Shown: positions 15,815 through 24,293 of the stretch, piece by piece
Numbering within the stretch: position 1 is the first letter of the stretch
Layout: the number at the start of each line of letters is the position of its first letter
IMG/VR virus record: IMGVR_UViG_3300025294_000213
Span: 1 to 26,528 of that record
Direction: 5' to 3' (one strand)
DNA: 26,528 bases
Source of the DNA: a virus
Notes under the pieces: model-generated
What the model was told of the DNA's origin: nothing
Seen by the model: only the letters and a program-made list of their open reading frames with translations
The model's database searches: none
Position numbers and translations under genes: made by a program

Positions 15815-16371
15815 TTAAATTTTAAATGCGTTTATATCTGCTTGACTTGCCTTGCGAACTTTTACAACTTCACCGTTCTTATCACGTTCTGGGTTAACTA
15901 AGTCACTATACAATTCAATATGGTCTAGTGCCATACCAATAGACATTAAGTCAAGCTCATCTAAGTTTAGCTTAGACATCTTAGCCATGAGTATATAATC
16001 ATTAGTAGTAAACGGCTTGTCATTGTCGCCTTTTACTTTTTTTTAGGTTTTACTGGTAGGTTAGACTTGAAGTTAGCCTGTATTAAAGGCATTATTTCCT
16101 GCACAATTTCAAACACAGGGAAACCATCTTCAAATGAATCTAACCATTCTTCCATAATAGGGATCTCACTATCTGCTTGTTTAGCGGTCATCCATACAAT
16201 ACGATAGAACGGAAGATAGTTTGTGATACCTCCATTCGCTTCTTGCTTTTGCAATTCCATGAAATCAGCAATGAAATCACTGCCGAAAATCCCTAGATAT
16301 TGAATAGGAGTTCCACCAGTTACTTTAAACTTTACATCTTGCCCATTAATAGGAATAGTTTTCTCTGCCAT
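15815..16371 (-). CDS. Tail assembly chaperone gpGT, made by -1 ribosomal frameshift
   Basis: If ribosomes slip back one base on the run of eight A before G (16036-16044), the gpG frame continues for 73 more residues to a TAA at 15815, giving a 185-aa product. The extension reads VKGDNDKPFTTNDYILMAKM, then LNLDELDLMSIGMALDHIEL, ending ADINAFKI. An acidic helical extension of this kind is typical of gpT parts in siphophages, where gpG and gpGT bind the tape measure before tail tube polymerisation. The heptamer A AAA AAG is a classic slippery sequence, in the correct phase, with the gpG stop right after it. The extension has one internal ATG without a ribosome binding site, so a separate gene is less likely. 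Confidence 0.8.
16033..16371 (-). CDS. Tail assembly chaperone gpG, unshifted product (112 aa)
   Basis: The protein begins MAEKTIPINGQDVKFKVTGG and has the middle TPIQYLGIFGSDFIADFMEL typical of the phage tail assembly chaperone family next to the major tail protein. It ends PVKPKKK, encoded over the slippery A run. The ATG has GGAGGGG about 11 nt upstream. It works in the cytoplasm of the infected cell during tail assembly and is not expected in the virion. It lies 31 bp after the major tail protein gene. Confidence 0.88.
   Translation of the reverse strand: MAEKTIPINGQDVKFKVTGGTPIQYLGIFGSDFIADFMELQKQEANGGITNYLPFYRIVWMTAKQADSEIPIMEEWLDSFEDGFPVFEIVQEIMPLIQANFKSNLPVKPKKK
16036..16044 (-). other. 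Programmed -1 frameshift slippery site
   Basis: The minus-strand bases AAAAAAAAG contain A AAA AAG in the gpG reading phase, followed at once by the TAA stop. Both tRNA positions could re-pair after a slip of one base. I see no strong stem directly downstream, so the long A run and the stop codon would have to be enough. Confidence 0.75.
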
Positions 16372-16402
16372 AAGGTTTATGCCCCTCCGTTACTTTTATT
16401 TA

Positions 16403-16984
16403 TTAGTCTCCTGTGGGCGGCGTTACTTCATCAAGTGAAATAACTTGTTTGAAGAAGTTATCATATTCTTCTTTAGTTGTTGCCTCGCCTGTGTTCCAAC
16501 GAATAGCCTTATCTGTTAAACGTGGTTTCGCTGTGAATGTTAATTCTTGACCTTCAATTTCAATTGACTCTGCAACCGTATTAGCTGTTTGAGATGGACG
16601 TGCAATAGATACATCGAAGAATACGAAACGTGTTGCTTCTTCATCACCGTCAATTTCAAATAGCAACGCAACATCATTTGGTCTTGCATCAGAAGATTCA
16701 AGTAAACCACCTTTAACAATCTTTTCACCTAATACATCTGTGCGGAATTTCTCTGTAATCATTGCAATTGAAAGAGTACCTTCATAACCTGTGTTTGCAG
16801 TACGTGAGAAATAAACGCCATTATCAGCGTAGAAGTTATTGCTATCACCTGTTGGATTTGCTTCTAAAGTAACTGCGCCTGCTAGTCGTACTGGTTCACC
16901 GTATTTATAAGAACCGTCTGCTTCACGTTCGATCAATGCATAGTGTACATTTGTCAAACCATATTGAACACGATTTTTTGCCAT
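16403..16984 (-). CDS. Major tail protein (phi13 type)
   Basis: A 193-aa tail tube subunit. The opening NRVQYGLTNVHYALIEREAD, then VRLAGAVTLEANPTGDSNNF and FYADNGVYF, is the typical pattern of the phi13-type major tail protein family, followed by the mixed beta region (EGTLSIAMITEKF, DVALLFEIDGDEEATRFVFF). No C-terminal Ig-like domain is present. It should form stacked hexamers around the tape measure. The neighbours (tail terminator upstream, gpG downstream) are in the standard order. GGAG precedes the ATG. Confidence 0.9.
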   Translation of the reverse strand: MAKNRVQYGLTNVHYALIEREADGSYKYGEPVRLAGAVTLEANPTGDSNNFYADNGVYFSRTANTGYEGTLSIAMITEKFRTDVLGEKIVKGGLLESSDARPNDVALLFEIDGDEEATRFVFFDVSIARPSQTANTVAESIEIEGQELTFTAKPRLTDKAIRWNTGEATTKEEYDNFFKQVISLDEVTPPTGD

Positions 16985-17005
16985 AAATTTGTTATCTCCA
17001 TTCCA

Positions 17006-17338
17006 TTATTTAATAAGTGTTACGTAATAAATACGCATATATAAATTTTCTTGAACTATGAATGATTCATCTGTTTCGTAATAGATATCATTTGAATCTA
17101 ATAGTTCCTCAATTTTACTTTCAAGTTCTAAATCTTTTTGATCTGTATAGACTTCAAAGCGATAATTTAATATCTTCTTCCAGACCTTATTATCGGCACC
17201 GAAGTTATCGGAGTCTTCTTCCAAGTAAACTATAAACGGTGGATTTGGTACTGGATTTGATTCAGTCTTTTTAAAATGATTATAGGCAACCGGAACTTTC
17301 AGTGTACCTAACATCTTTGCTAGACCTTTTACGTCCAT
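17006..17338 (-). CDS. Tail terminator / tail completion protein
   Basis: A 110-aa protein in the position of the SPP1 gp17 or lambda gpU-type tail terminator, just before the major tail protein. It has segments VAYNHFKKTESNPVPNPPFI and YRFEVYTDQKDLELESKIEE that are common in this group of small Gram-positive phage proteins. The fold would be a ring that ends tail tube growth and joins to the head. It starts 1 bp into the end of the HK97 gp10-like gene. Assignment rests on position plus pattern. Confidence 0.8.
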   Translation of the reverse strand: MDVKGLAKMLGTLKVPVAYNHFKKTESNPVPNPPFIVYLEEDSDNFGADNKVWKKILNYRFEVYTDQKDLELESKIEELLDSNDIYYETDESFIVQENLYMRIYYVTLIK

Positions 17339-17712
17339 TAACGTTCCACCGCCTTTATTACTTCTTTTTCAAAATCTTTAATTAGTTTTTGTTCTACTGG
17401 TTTTATGTGAGTTTGCGCGTTTGTTCGTCCACCGCCTCTAGTAACATGCCCAAATTCTAGTAAGTGTGTAAGTTGATAATGTTCAGCATTCCAGATAACA
17501 TAATCGTCTTTCTGTTTCTTTACTTTCCATCCAGTTGCATAGCCAGTAGACTTTCCTGCACGCACAGGAGATGTTTGTTTAAGTCTTTCTGCACCTTCTT
17601 TAGAAAGACGTTTAGCAACTTCATCTACTTCTTCCTCAACTACATCAGCATATTTTGCCAGTTGTTTTGTAATAACTTGTGCTATTTGATCAATGTCAAC
17701 TAAGTCAGCCAT
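17338..17712 (-). CDS. HK97 gp10-like tail-head joining protein
   Basis: A 124-aa protein with a helical N-terminus (VEEEVDEVAKRLSKEGAERLK) then the family core SPVRAGKSTGYATGWKVKK, IWNAEHYQLTHLLEFGH and HIKPVEQKLIKDF. The L-T-H-L-L-E-F-G-H followed by R-x-x-x-x-x-A-x-x-H-I-x-P is the hallmark of the HK97 gp10 family, which has a role in head-tail joining. It is packed between the head completion protein and tail terminator genes as in other HK97-type siphophages. Confidence 0.9.
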   Translation of the reverse strand: MADLVDIDQIAQVITKQLAKYADVVEEEVDEVAKRLSKEGAERLKQTSPVRAGKSTGYATGWKVKKQKDDYVIWNAEHYQLTHLLEFGHVTRGGGRTNAQTHIKPVEQKLIKDFEKEVIKAVER

Positions 17713-17714
17713 TA

Positions 17715-18017
17715 TTAAGCACCTACCTTAAACTCACAGTATAGCTCGATATCTTCGCCTTTTTCATAAGTTCGATAAACCACATATTTTTTGTTGTTGT
17801 AAATTACTGTCTGTTCATTTTCATAATCAGCGAGGCGCATAATAAAAGCATACTGCGGCTTAAATCCATTTTGCCCTGCACTAAAGAATTCCGTTTGAGA
17901 AACGCTTTTCTTATCACAATATACCTGTCGTTTTTCTTCTTGTTTAATTTCTTGGTGAAGTTCATCTTTCACATACTTAACTTGTACCAGTTCCAAAACA
18001 TCTTTAAACATTGCCAT
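17715..18017 (-). CDS. Head completion / head-tail adaptor protein (SPP1 gp16-like)
   Basis: About 100 aa, read from the ATG at 18017 (GGTGA 5 nt upstream); a GTG at 18026 would add MNT and has no clear ribosome binding site. The pattern with KRQVYCDKKSVSQTEFFSAG and IVYNNKKYVVYRTYEKGED-like strands (here VIYNNKKYVVYRTYEKGEDI) fits the phage head-tail joining family. It should form a ring under the connector and close the head after packaging. It overlaps the upstream connector gene by about 14 nt, showing translational coupling. Confidence 0.85.
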   Translation of the reverse strand: MAMFKDVLELVQVKYVKDELHQEIKQEEKRQVYCDKKSVSQTEFFSAGQNGFKPQYAFIMRLADYENEQTVIYNNKKYVVYRTYEKGEDIELYCEFKVGA

Positions 18018-18273
18018 TGTATTCACCGCTTAAAGCCAAGTGAGATTTCAAATATTCATAACTTGCTTGATACTTCTCACTATCTTTATTCTCTAGTCCA
18101 AATTGTGCTTTACAGTACAGCGTTACTGCACGCAATATTAATTTATCCTCAGGCAACTGCCTTGTTACGCCGGATAATTTTAAATCCAATAGTGCTGAGT
18201 CTATTAAATCCTGCATTTCATCATCAAATTGATCGTTTATTATTCTTAGCGATTTCTTTACTTTCTGTAACAT
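18004..18273 (-). CDS. Head-tail connector protein (gp6-like)
   Basis: An 89-aa all-helical protein with the pattern VKKSLRIINDQFDDEMQDLI, then DSALLDLKLSGV and a final helix, as in the HK97 gp6/SPP1 gp15 connector family that forms a ring below the portal. It overlaps the end of the 82-aa gene by 50 nt in another frame. The overlap is long, but the conserved first helix needs the start at 18273. The upstream site is weak, so it may depend on translation of the gene before it. Confidence 0.87.
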   Translation of the reverse strand: MLQKVKKSLRIINDQFDDEMQDLIDSALLDLKLSGVTRQLPEDKLILRAVTLYCKAQFGLENKDSEKYQASYEYLKSHLALSGEYNGNV

Positions 18274-18472
18274 TGCTATCGCTCACTTTCTTAGAACGAC
18301 TTGTAGTACGCTTAGGAGCTTTCTCTCCTAACGCTTCCTCGTTCGGTCTGATATAACCTAATTCATATAATTTTTTCACTTTATCCTTATCTTCTGAAAT
18401 ATAAAAAGAGTCGGGGAAAAGTAGTTCCCCTGACTCCTTATTAATAAACGGCTTCAATACTAAGTGCTTCAT
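18224..18472 (-). CDS. Small head-region protein, unknown function
   Basis: An 82-aa protein. The first half (HLVLKPFINKESGELLFPDS, DKVKKLYELGYI) looks like a small folded domain; the second half is basic and low-complexity (KAPKRTTSRSKKVSDSN). Small proteins of this layout are common directly after the major capsid gene in HK97-type phages, where some act in head decoration or assembly. Family not firmly recognised. AAGGACG precedes the ATG. Confidence 0.75.
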   Translation of the reverse strand: MKHLVLKPFINKESGELLFPDSFYISEDKDKVKKLYELGYIRPNEEALGEKAPKRTTSRSKKVSDSNVTESKEIAKNNKRSI

Positions 18473-18499
18473 TTTCTAACACGTCCTTATTTAGTTCTA

Positions 18500-19696
18500 T
18501 TACGCACTAGGAGCTACTAATACTAATGCTCGCTCGTCCGTAACAGCGCCGTCCATGATCGAATGACCTAAGAATTGAGTTGTACGTGCTTTTAAGTCTT
18601 TATCTGTTTCAACAGTAATTGGTTTAACTTCATTGACTGCGTAACCTTTTTTAGCATTACCGAACACAAACATGTTGTCAGGAACTCCACCATCCACTTT
18701 TACTGGGAAACCAAATAAACGACCTACACCACCTACTGTTGGATCCGCGATAAAGATTGGTTTTCCATTACCGTCTAGGATTGTCGCAAGTTTATTCCAC
18801 ACAGTAGCATTGTTAGCGTAGATCGCTGCACCGTTAGCAAATTGTGATTTAAGCATGCCGAAAGCTTTTGTTAAATCAGTGTATTTTAAGCCTGCTGTTG
18901 CATCATACTCAACTTTTTGAGCTGTTGTACTTAATTCAGTAACCGCACCTTTAAATTCATCTGTACCGTTACCTGTAAATACTTTAGAACCAACTAAATC
19001 ACCGATACGATCCACTAGCTCGTCTTTTAGGTACTGCATGAACGCAGGAACAGACATAGACTCGATTTTAAATGATACTTCGATTAATTTAGCGACTTCT
19101 TTTCCTTCTAAACGAACGTCCACGAATTCGTTTTCTTCTACTTCTGTGGCAGTCTTTTCGCTGTAGAATTTTGCATCCCCTGATTTGATTGCTTTATGTT
19201 TTGGTAACGTTAAAATACCTTTGTAAAAGAATTTGCGCGCGTCACCAAAGAATGGGTGTTCCTCTGAGATAAGACCAATAATTTCATCCACAATATGCTT
19301 TGGAATCACTACTTGGTTATCCTCTGCATAAGTGACATTGTTCATTTCTGTAAATACTGCTTGCTCGTTAGCTGATAGTGGCTTGTTCATTACCGTTTTT
19401 GCAAATGCATTTTCCATTAATTCTAATTCGTTTGAAGATTTGTTTTGTACGTTCTCAACTTGTGTCATATTAGTAAGTTCCCCTTCGTTAATTGATTTGT
19501 TTTCAATGTCGATCATTGTTTGTTGTTTTAATGCGTTTAAGTTCGCAAGTTCTTTCTGTGTGTTTTCGTATTGGTTGTCCAAGGCTTCAATTTCCTTCAT
19601 TTTTGATTGAGAGTCTTCAATATTACCCTCTGCAATAAGTGTTTCTGCTACATTTAATAATTCATTACGTTGTTCTAAGTATTGATCTTTTTTCAT
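18500..19696 (-). CDS. Major capsid protein, HK97 fold
   Basis: A 398-aa protein. Residues 1-75 are a coiled scaffold-like delta domain (QRNELLNVAETLIAEGNIED and on), which the neighbouring protease should remove. The HK97-type core begins around residue 120 (NQVVIPKHIVDEIIGLISEE) and includes FYKGILTLPKHK, the E-loop-like region, KLIEVSFKIESMSVPAF, and a C-terminal part with GRLFGFPVKVDGGVPDNMFV. It ends ALVLVAPSA. It follows the protease gene directly (2 bp gap). AAAGGGG precedes the ATG. HK97-style covalent cross-linking cannot be judged from the sequence alone. Confidence 0.93.
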   Translation of the reverse strand: MKKDQYLEQRNELLNVAETLIAEGNIEDSQSKMKEIEALDNQYENTQKELANLNALKQQTMIDIENKSINEGELTNMTQVENVQNKSSNELELMENAFAKTVMNKPLSANEQAVFTEMNNVTYAEDNQVVIPKHIVDEIIGLISEEHPFFGDARKFFYKGILTLPKHKAIKSGDAKFYSEKTATEVEENEFVDVRLEGKEVAKLIEVSFKIESMSVPAFMQYLKDELVDRIGDLVGSKVFTGNGTDEFKGAVTELSTTAQKVEYDATAGLKYTDLTKAFGMLKSQFANGAAIYANNATVWNKLATILDGNGKPIFIADPTVGGVGRLFGFPVKVDGGVPDNMFVFGNAKKGYAVNEVKPITVETDKDLKARTTQFLGHSIMDGAVTDERALVLVAPSA

Positions 19697-19698
19697 AT

Positions 19699-20379
19699 TT
19701 ACTTAATCCCCTTTAGTTTTAATAAGTTTAGCCGCGCATTTAATTGCGCTGTTTGGTTTGCTTTAAATTTAGTCTCTTTAAATTCGTTAATTAGCTGTTC
19801 TGGTAACATTCCAATTGCACCTCCATTAGCTACTAACGATACAGGGTCAACAGAATTTGTATTGTCCTCGAACATAATAGAATCAATGAACCCTAACTCT
19901 TTCGCTTTTTGTGGGCTAAGCCATGTCTCCTTGTCCATAAGCTCAAGAATTTTTTCTTTTGTCATACCTGTTTTAAGCACATAGGCATTCGCAATAGTTT
20001 CGTTTGCGTTCTTTAAGATTTCTGCTACATGTTCATGATCGTGACAATCTCCACCAGATTGCAATGATACGTTGTGAATCATAAGCTGAGCTGTTGGGCT
20101 AATCTCTGACCTACGAGCCATTGCGATAATGGAAGCTGATGATCCTGCAAAACTATAAATCTTAATAGTTACTTCTCCTTGATATTCTCGTAATGCCGTG
20201 TATATTTCACTACCCGCGAATACGTTGCCACCGCCGGAATTAATAATAATTTCTATTGGTTCATTGCCGACTAATTGACTTGTAATATCGTATGGACAAG
20301 TTGCTTCAACCCCATACCAGTCATATATCTCTTTATGATCGTTAAGTACGATTGCCCCTTTTATTTCTACCCGCTTCAT
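19699..20379 (-). CDS. ClpP-like head maturation protease
   Basis: A 226-aa serine peptidase of the ClpP (S14) type used by HK97-like phages to trim the capsid delta domain. Visible are NSGGGNVFAGSEIYTALREY, then FAGSSASIIAMA carrying the nucleophilic Ser, MIHN with the His, and DKETWLSPQKAKELGFIDSI near residue 160. The ATG at 20379 has AGGAGG 9 nt upstream inside the end of the portal gene; a GTG three bases before it is also possible. It lies between portal and capsid genes, the standard place. Confidence 0.92.
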   Translation of the reverse strand: MKRVEIKGAIVLNDHKEIYDWYGVEATCPYDITSQLVGNEPIEIIINSGGGNVFAGSEIYTALREYQGEVTIKIYSFAGSSASIIAMARRSEISPTAQLMIHNVSLQSGGDCHDHEHVAEILKNANETIANAYVLKTGMTKEKILELMDKETWLSPQKAKELGFIDSIMFEDNTNSVDPVSLVANGGAIGMLPEQLINEFKETKFKANQTAQLNARLNLLKLKGIK

Positions 20380-20381
20380 CA

Positions 20382-21599
20382 CTAATCACCTCCTTTAACA
20401 GAGGTATAGCTACCTGTTTTACTTCCGTTTTCGCCTTCCTTCGCGGTATCCAATCGAAGTAAATATTCATCACCATGCGGTACAGGGTGCATATTAAGTA
20501 CTTTACGAACTTCATTAGGAGATAAGATAGCACGGTCAACTAAAGCGGTTAATGCTAGTTTTGTCTGCATAGATGCAAATGCTAAATCGGAACCTTCAAA
20601 TACAATTCTGTTACCAAATGAGCGTTCCTTACGGCTAAATAGTTTTCGTGAAAACTCAGTTGATAGTTGCTTAACTATTGGCTCAATACTAGTTTCATAG
20701 AACGCAATCCATTCTGACTCATTGTACTTTGCCTGTACAATCTTTTCGTTACAGTTAAAGTACGAGTAAATTCGATTGTTATTCTCACGTTGTAAGTCTG
20801 AGGACGGCATATAAGATTTTGGCTCTACTCGTTCAGCCTCTAATTTAGAGTCGATAGAAGCCGCACCTGCGAAGTCAGTGTTCTCGATGTCTAAATAAGA
20901 ATTAACAAACTCTTTCGTTTTTGCCTTCTGGTCTTCTGGGCTTAGGTTATTTTGGAATTTCAATAGCCATTGAACAACGTTACTACTTTTTATGGCTTTA
21001 ACTATCCCTTGGTCTAACGTGCCTATAACTTCCATCATGCTTTGTAACGCTTCGAAGTTAGGATTACCGAATATTTCGCTTTCGTTATAATCCTGTTTTA
21101 AATGGATAATATCGCTATACTTAAATGTGACATTATTGCCATTGCGTAAAGTGAATTTCAGATAGATGTCCCCATTCGGTGCTTTCATCGCCTGTGTACT
21201 CATAGCAACGATTGGATATAAGCCGTTTGCATAGCCCATTTCATCGCGATTAATATAAATAAATGCGTTATTGTTTAACTCTAATTGCGTTACAACCTTT
21301 TCTAGCATCTGTTGCATAGACATAATCGGATTCGGTTCTTCCAATAGGAACTTCATATAAGCATCTGGATTAATCTTTAATCCTTTTGTATCTTCTCTAA
21401 TATGCTTCGCTGTCGTCTTTGCGATTGCTTTTGCTTTAACTCGAATTATCGAACGAATTAAGTCATTGTTATAGACTTGCCCGTCCCATGCAACGAATGA
21501 GCTACCGTTTGTTGTTGAAATCATTTTAACGGCATCACCTTTTGTTACTTTAACGGAATCGTTTTTCATCCTAGCGAATGGATTTAAACTAATTTTCAA
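20382..21599 (-). CDS. Portal protein, HK97 type (TTG start)
   Basis: A 405-aa phage portal protein. Typical segments are visible: VAWDGQVYNNDLIRSIIRVK near the start, LLEEPNPIMSMQQMLEKVVT, LNNNAFIYINRDEMG, IIHLKQDYNESEIFGNP, MEVIGTLDQGIVKAIKSSN and FNCNEKIVQAKYNESEWIAF. The dodecamer forms the DNA entry channel at one vertex and binds terminase. The start is TTG at 21599 with AAAGGAG 8 nt upstream. It is 16 bp after the large terminase gene. The C-terminus is Gly/Ser-rich. Confidence 0.93.
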   Translation of the reverse strand: MKISLNPFARMKNDSVKVTKGDAVKMISTTNGSSFVAWDGQVYNNDLIRSIIRVKAKAIAKTTAKHIREDTKGLKINPDAYMKFLLEEPNPIMSMQQMLEKVVTQLELNNNAFIYINRDEMGYANGLYPIVAMSTQAMKAPNGDIYLKFTLRNGNNVTFKYSDIIHLKQDYNESEIFGNPNFEALQSMMEVIGTLDQGIVKAIKSSNVVQWLLKFQNNLSPEDQKAKTKEFVNSYLDIENTDFAGAASIDSKLEAERVEPKSYMPSSDLQRENNNRIYSYFNCNEKIVQAKYNESEWIAFYETSIEPIVKQLSTEFSRKLFSRKERSFGNRIVFEGSDLAFASMQTKLALTALVDRAILSPNEVRKVLNMHPVPHGDEYLLRLDTAKEGENGSKTGSYTSVKGGD

Positions 21600-21615
21600 T
21601 ACTTTATCTCCTTTC

Positions 21616-23325
21616 TTACGAAACTATTGCGCGATAGTCAGCTTTGTTATCACTCAAAACTACGAATGAATCTAACATAGCCGCCAATCCATCAATTCGT
21701 TTACGTTGATTTTTACCCTTGTGCGGTTTAATATTTCCGTTTGTGTCTGTCATAACTGCCGTATTCATTAAGCACCATTTAGTAATTGGATTGTTGTTGT
21801 AATTTATTTTCTTTTTACGTAATAAAGCGTGTAGTTCCTGCATTGGTAACGAAAGTGTTTTAGCGTATTGACTTACACCAAGCATCGTATTTTTACCAAA
21901 CTCGTTTTCCATGTCTTCTACGAAATATCTTGCTGACCATGCATCGTACCCAATTAAGTACATATAAACGTTGTGTTTATTTTGCATCTCAACAAACCAC
22001 GCTGTAACATCCCTATAACTAATCGTATTTCCTTCACATAATCGTAAGTAGCCTTGTTCGTGCCAAACATCATAAGGCACATTGTCCTCCTTAACTCGAT
22101 CTTCAAGTAAATCTGAAGGCAACCAATACATATGTTCATAGAATATTTCGTTACTACCAGGAATCATAAACCCGAAACACGCCGCAGTTAAATCCGTTGT
22201 CTGTGATAAGTCCACCCCACCAATTGCATACTTTGGCTTTAAAACTTCAATATCAAATGTCGCTTCGTTATTTGCTTGTTCAAACGTTAGCCATGCCTGC
22301 TCGCTATTTTGGCGGACATTGAAATCCTTACATAATAAGTTCGCTCTTAACACAGGGTTCTTCATTGCCTTTTGAACCTTACGTGCTAGTTCGTCTTTAT
22401 CTTTTATTATGCCTAGTGCCGGATTTGCCTTTTCCCAACATACTTCATCTGTCCACTCTTCCTCGGAATCCAATTCATATACAAAAGCTATTACTCTGTC
22501 ATCTCTATAGCTTTCATCATCATAACCGCGGATGATCTCTTCAAATTCCTGATATTTAATATCAAATATTCCTTCCCTTACCGTCCCCGCTGTCGTTGTA
22601 ATAATTGATAAAGGTTGTTCACGCGCTGACATACCGTCAACTATAACGTCATACAAGTTTTTATCTTTAATCGCGTGTAACTCATCAATTAATGAACAAT
22701 GAACATTAAGACCGTCTAATGAATTTGAATCACTGGACAATGGTTTGAACGTACTCTCTGTTGCTTCAAGCTTCAATTCATTAACAAGGCATTTAACACG
22801 TTTGTTTAATACAGGCGATTTCTTAATCATACGGCGGGCTTCATCCCATATAATTTTCGCTTGGTCTTTCTTTGTTGCTGCACTTACTACTTCCGCTCCC
22901 ATTTCACCATCTGCAGCTAACATATACAGTCCCATTGCAGAACCTAATGTTGATTTACCATGCTTACGAGTAATAATCAAAGCAATCTCTTTAACCATTC
23001 GGTAATCTTCTGTTTTATGTACAAAGCCGAATGTCGTTGCAACAATCGCTTTTTGCCATATCTCTAACATAAACGGCTTTCCTGCTAATTTACCTTTCGA
23101 GTGTTTACAGAAATTCTCAATAAATTCGATAGCGTGATTCGCTTTCTTAGAGTTATATTCATATTCATAATCGGGGTCATTCATCCTGCGGACAATTTCT
23201 TGCATAGTCTTGTAAACCTTTTGAGAAACTGTTACTTCTCGCTTTTCAATCATGTCCCAATATTCGAGAATAGGATTGTAGTTGATTGGGTAACGTTTCA
23301 TTTGTGATTGTTTAGCCTTCGTCAC
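21616..23325 (-). CDS. terL: Terminase large subunit
   Basis: A 569-aa packaging motor and nuclease of the Terminase_1 family. The ATPase half shows a Walker A-like RKHGKST (about residues 120-126), Walker B SLIDE (211-215) and a coupling motif SIITTTAGT near 245. The nuclease half shows Asp residues in AIGGVDLSQTTDLTA and in IGYDAW, with a final acidic residue in GLAAMLDSFVV. The start is GTG, overlapping the small terminase stop (GTGA). It translocates DNA into the prohead through the portal. The HNH gene upstream is typical of cos-cutting phages of this group. Confidence 0.94.
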   Translation of the reverse strand: MTKAKQSQMKRYPINYNPILEYWDMIEKREVTVSQKVYKTMQEIVRRMNDPDYEYEYNSKKANHAIEFIENFCKHSKGKLAGKPFMLEIWQKAIVATTFGFVHKTEDYRMVKEIALIITRKHGKSTLGSAMGLYMLAADGEMGAEVVSAATKKDQAKIIWDEARRMIKKSPVLNKRVKCLVNELKLEATESTFKPLSSDSNSLDGLNVHCSLIDELHAIKDKNLYDVIVDGMSAREQPLSIITTTAGTVREGIFDIKYQEFEEIIRGYDDESYRDDRVIAFVYELDSEEEWTDEVCWEKANPALGIIKDKDELARKVQKAMKNPVLRANLLCKDFNVRQNSEQAWLTFEQANNEATFDIEVLKPKYAIGGVDLSQTTDLTAACFGFMIPGSNEIFYEHMYWLPSDLLEDRVKEDNVPYDVWHEQGYLRLCEGNTISYRDVTAWFVEMQNKHNVYMYLIGYDAWSARYFVEDMENEFGKNTMLGVSQYAKTLSLPMQELHALLRKKKINYNNNPITKWCLMNTAVMTDTNGNIKPHKGKNQRKRIDGLAAMLDSFVVLSDNKADYRAIVS

Positions 23326-23720
23326 TTGTCATTCACGAACGACTCGAAACCATCGTCTATAACTCCGTTGACTTGTGCTGTTCCCAACAAGTCTGATAAC
23401 TGTTTACAAATAACTTGATACTGCTTCACCAATTGCACGTACTGGCGAACTACTGGGCGCTCTCTTTCATACGGAGGCGTTTTCTCTGATTGCGTAAACA
23501 TTTCTACAAATCCATTTTTAAGTAGGTCTTCTTCCATATCTTCTAAATTGATACGGATAAAGGCACAACGTTTTATCAAGCCTTCGTTCGACTTAACTTT
23601 TTCCGGACTCGCTTCCTTCAACACGCCTTTAATCCTGGTGTACTCCTTTGTAATCCGTTTACTTCGCTGTTCATAGTCAATAGTCGGGGCATCTTCCATC
23701 AAGTTGTCGTTACTTCCCAT
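23322..23720 (-). CDS. terS: Terminase small subunit (P27-like)
   Basis: A 132-aa helical protein directly before terL, overlapping it by 4 nt. The pattern SNEGLIKRCAFIRINLEDME, then VRQYVQLVKQYQVICKQLSDLLG, fits the P27 family of small terminases. It should recognise the packaging site on the phage DNA and pass it to TerL. The AT-rich gap just upstream is the likely cos region. GAAAGGAAGG precedes the ATG. Confidence 0.85.
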   Translation of the reverse strand: MGSNDNLMEDAPTIDYEQRSKRITKEYTRIKGVLKEASPEKVKSNEGLIKRCAFIRINLEDMEEDLLKNGFVEMFTQSEKTPPYERERPVVRQYVQLVKQYQVICKQLSDLLGTAQVNGVIDDGFESFVNDK

Positions 23721-23736
23721 AGAATTACCTTCCTTT

Positions 23737-23890
23737 CGTTAAAAATTGTTAGTGTAGGGGGCTATAGTACGGCTTGTGTATTACAGAAAGCCCCATCATC
23801 GTTTCCCACACTCGATTTTTTTCAAATAATTTAAGGGGGTACTAGAAAAAAACTTTGCACACTTTTTTGAAAAGAATTTTTTATTTCTTT
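23737..23890 (-). other. Candidate cos/packaging region between HNH and small terminase genes
   Basis: No gene fits in 23721-23932. Two related plus-strand 12-mers, AGGGGGCTATAG (23756-23767) and AGGGGGTACTAG (23834-23845), stand out as GC-rich islands in AT-rich DNA. The first belongs to an inverted repeat GGGGCT/AGCCCC (23758-23763 and 23789-23794). Cos phages with an HNH gene next to terS often carry their cohesive site in such a gap with G/C runs. The cut position cannot be read from this. Confidence 0.4.
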
Positions 23891-23892
23891 CC

Positions 23893-23930
23893 AAAATAAA
23901 AGACACATACTCATAACAAGTACATGTCTT
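23893..23930 (-). terminator. Probable terminator after the HNH gene
   Basis: On the minus strand two 11-base arms (23920-23930 and 23900-23910) pair with two wobbles and are followed by a T-rich run. It overlaps the end of the HNH gene and would separate it from the structural operon. Confidence 0.65.
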
Positions 23931-23932
23931 CT

Positions 23933-24268
23933 TTATTCACTCAATATTAATTGTCCGTTCTCATCAAACATACAACCTTCTGGTATTCCGTTCCTATTCT
24001 CTGGATTGCCAAACGTTTTCTTATTGTGGCAAGGTACACAAAGATACTGTAAGTTATTATGATTCAATGTAATATCGGGGTCATTAATGTTCCCTATATT
24101 AATCTCCTCGATATGGTCAACGATATAACCTAACGTAACCTTTCCTTCACGTTCGCACCATTCGCATAGTCTGCCATTATTTAAACTATTTATATAAGCC
24201 TGTCTAGTTTTCTTCCATGCTTTAGATTTATAAAACTTTCGCGCTATTTCAGTATGTTCTAGTACCAT
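23933..24268 (-). CDS. HNH endonuclease associated with packaging
   Basis: A 111-aa protein. The motif order is CEWC (Cys35, Cys38), VDHI (Asp51, His52), HNNLQYLC with Asn and Cys77, and CHNKK with Cys80 and His81. This is a complete beta-beta-alpha-metal HNH site with zinc-binding Cys pairs. In HK97-like cos phages an HNH protein beside the terminase is needed for efficient cos cleavage, and the place here is the same. An independent homing endonuclease is less likely because the gene is in the standard position and not inserted in another gene. Confidence 0.9.
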   Translation of the reverse strand: MVLEHTEIARKFYKSKAWKKTRQAYINSLNNGRLCEWCEREGKVTLGYIVDHIEEINIGNINDPDITLNHNNLQYLCVPCHNKKTFGNPENRNGIPEGCMFDENGQLILSE

Positions 24269-24293
24269 TCCTACTTATCACCTTTCAAGGCAT

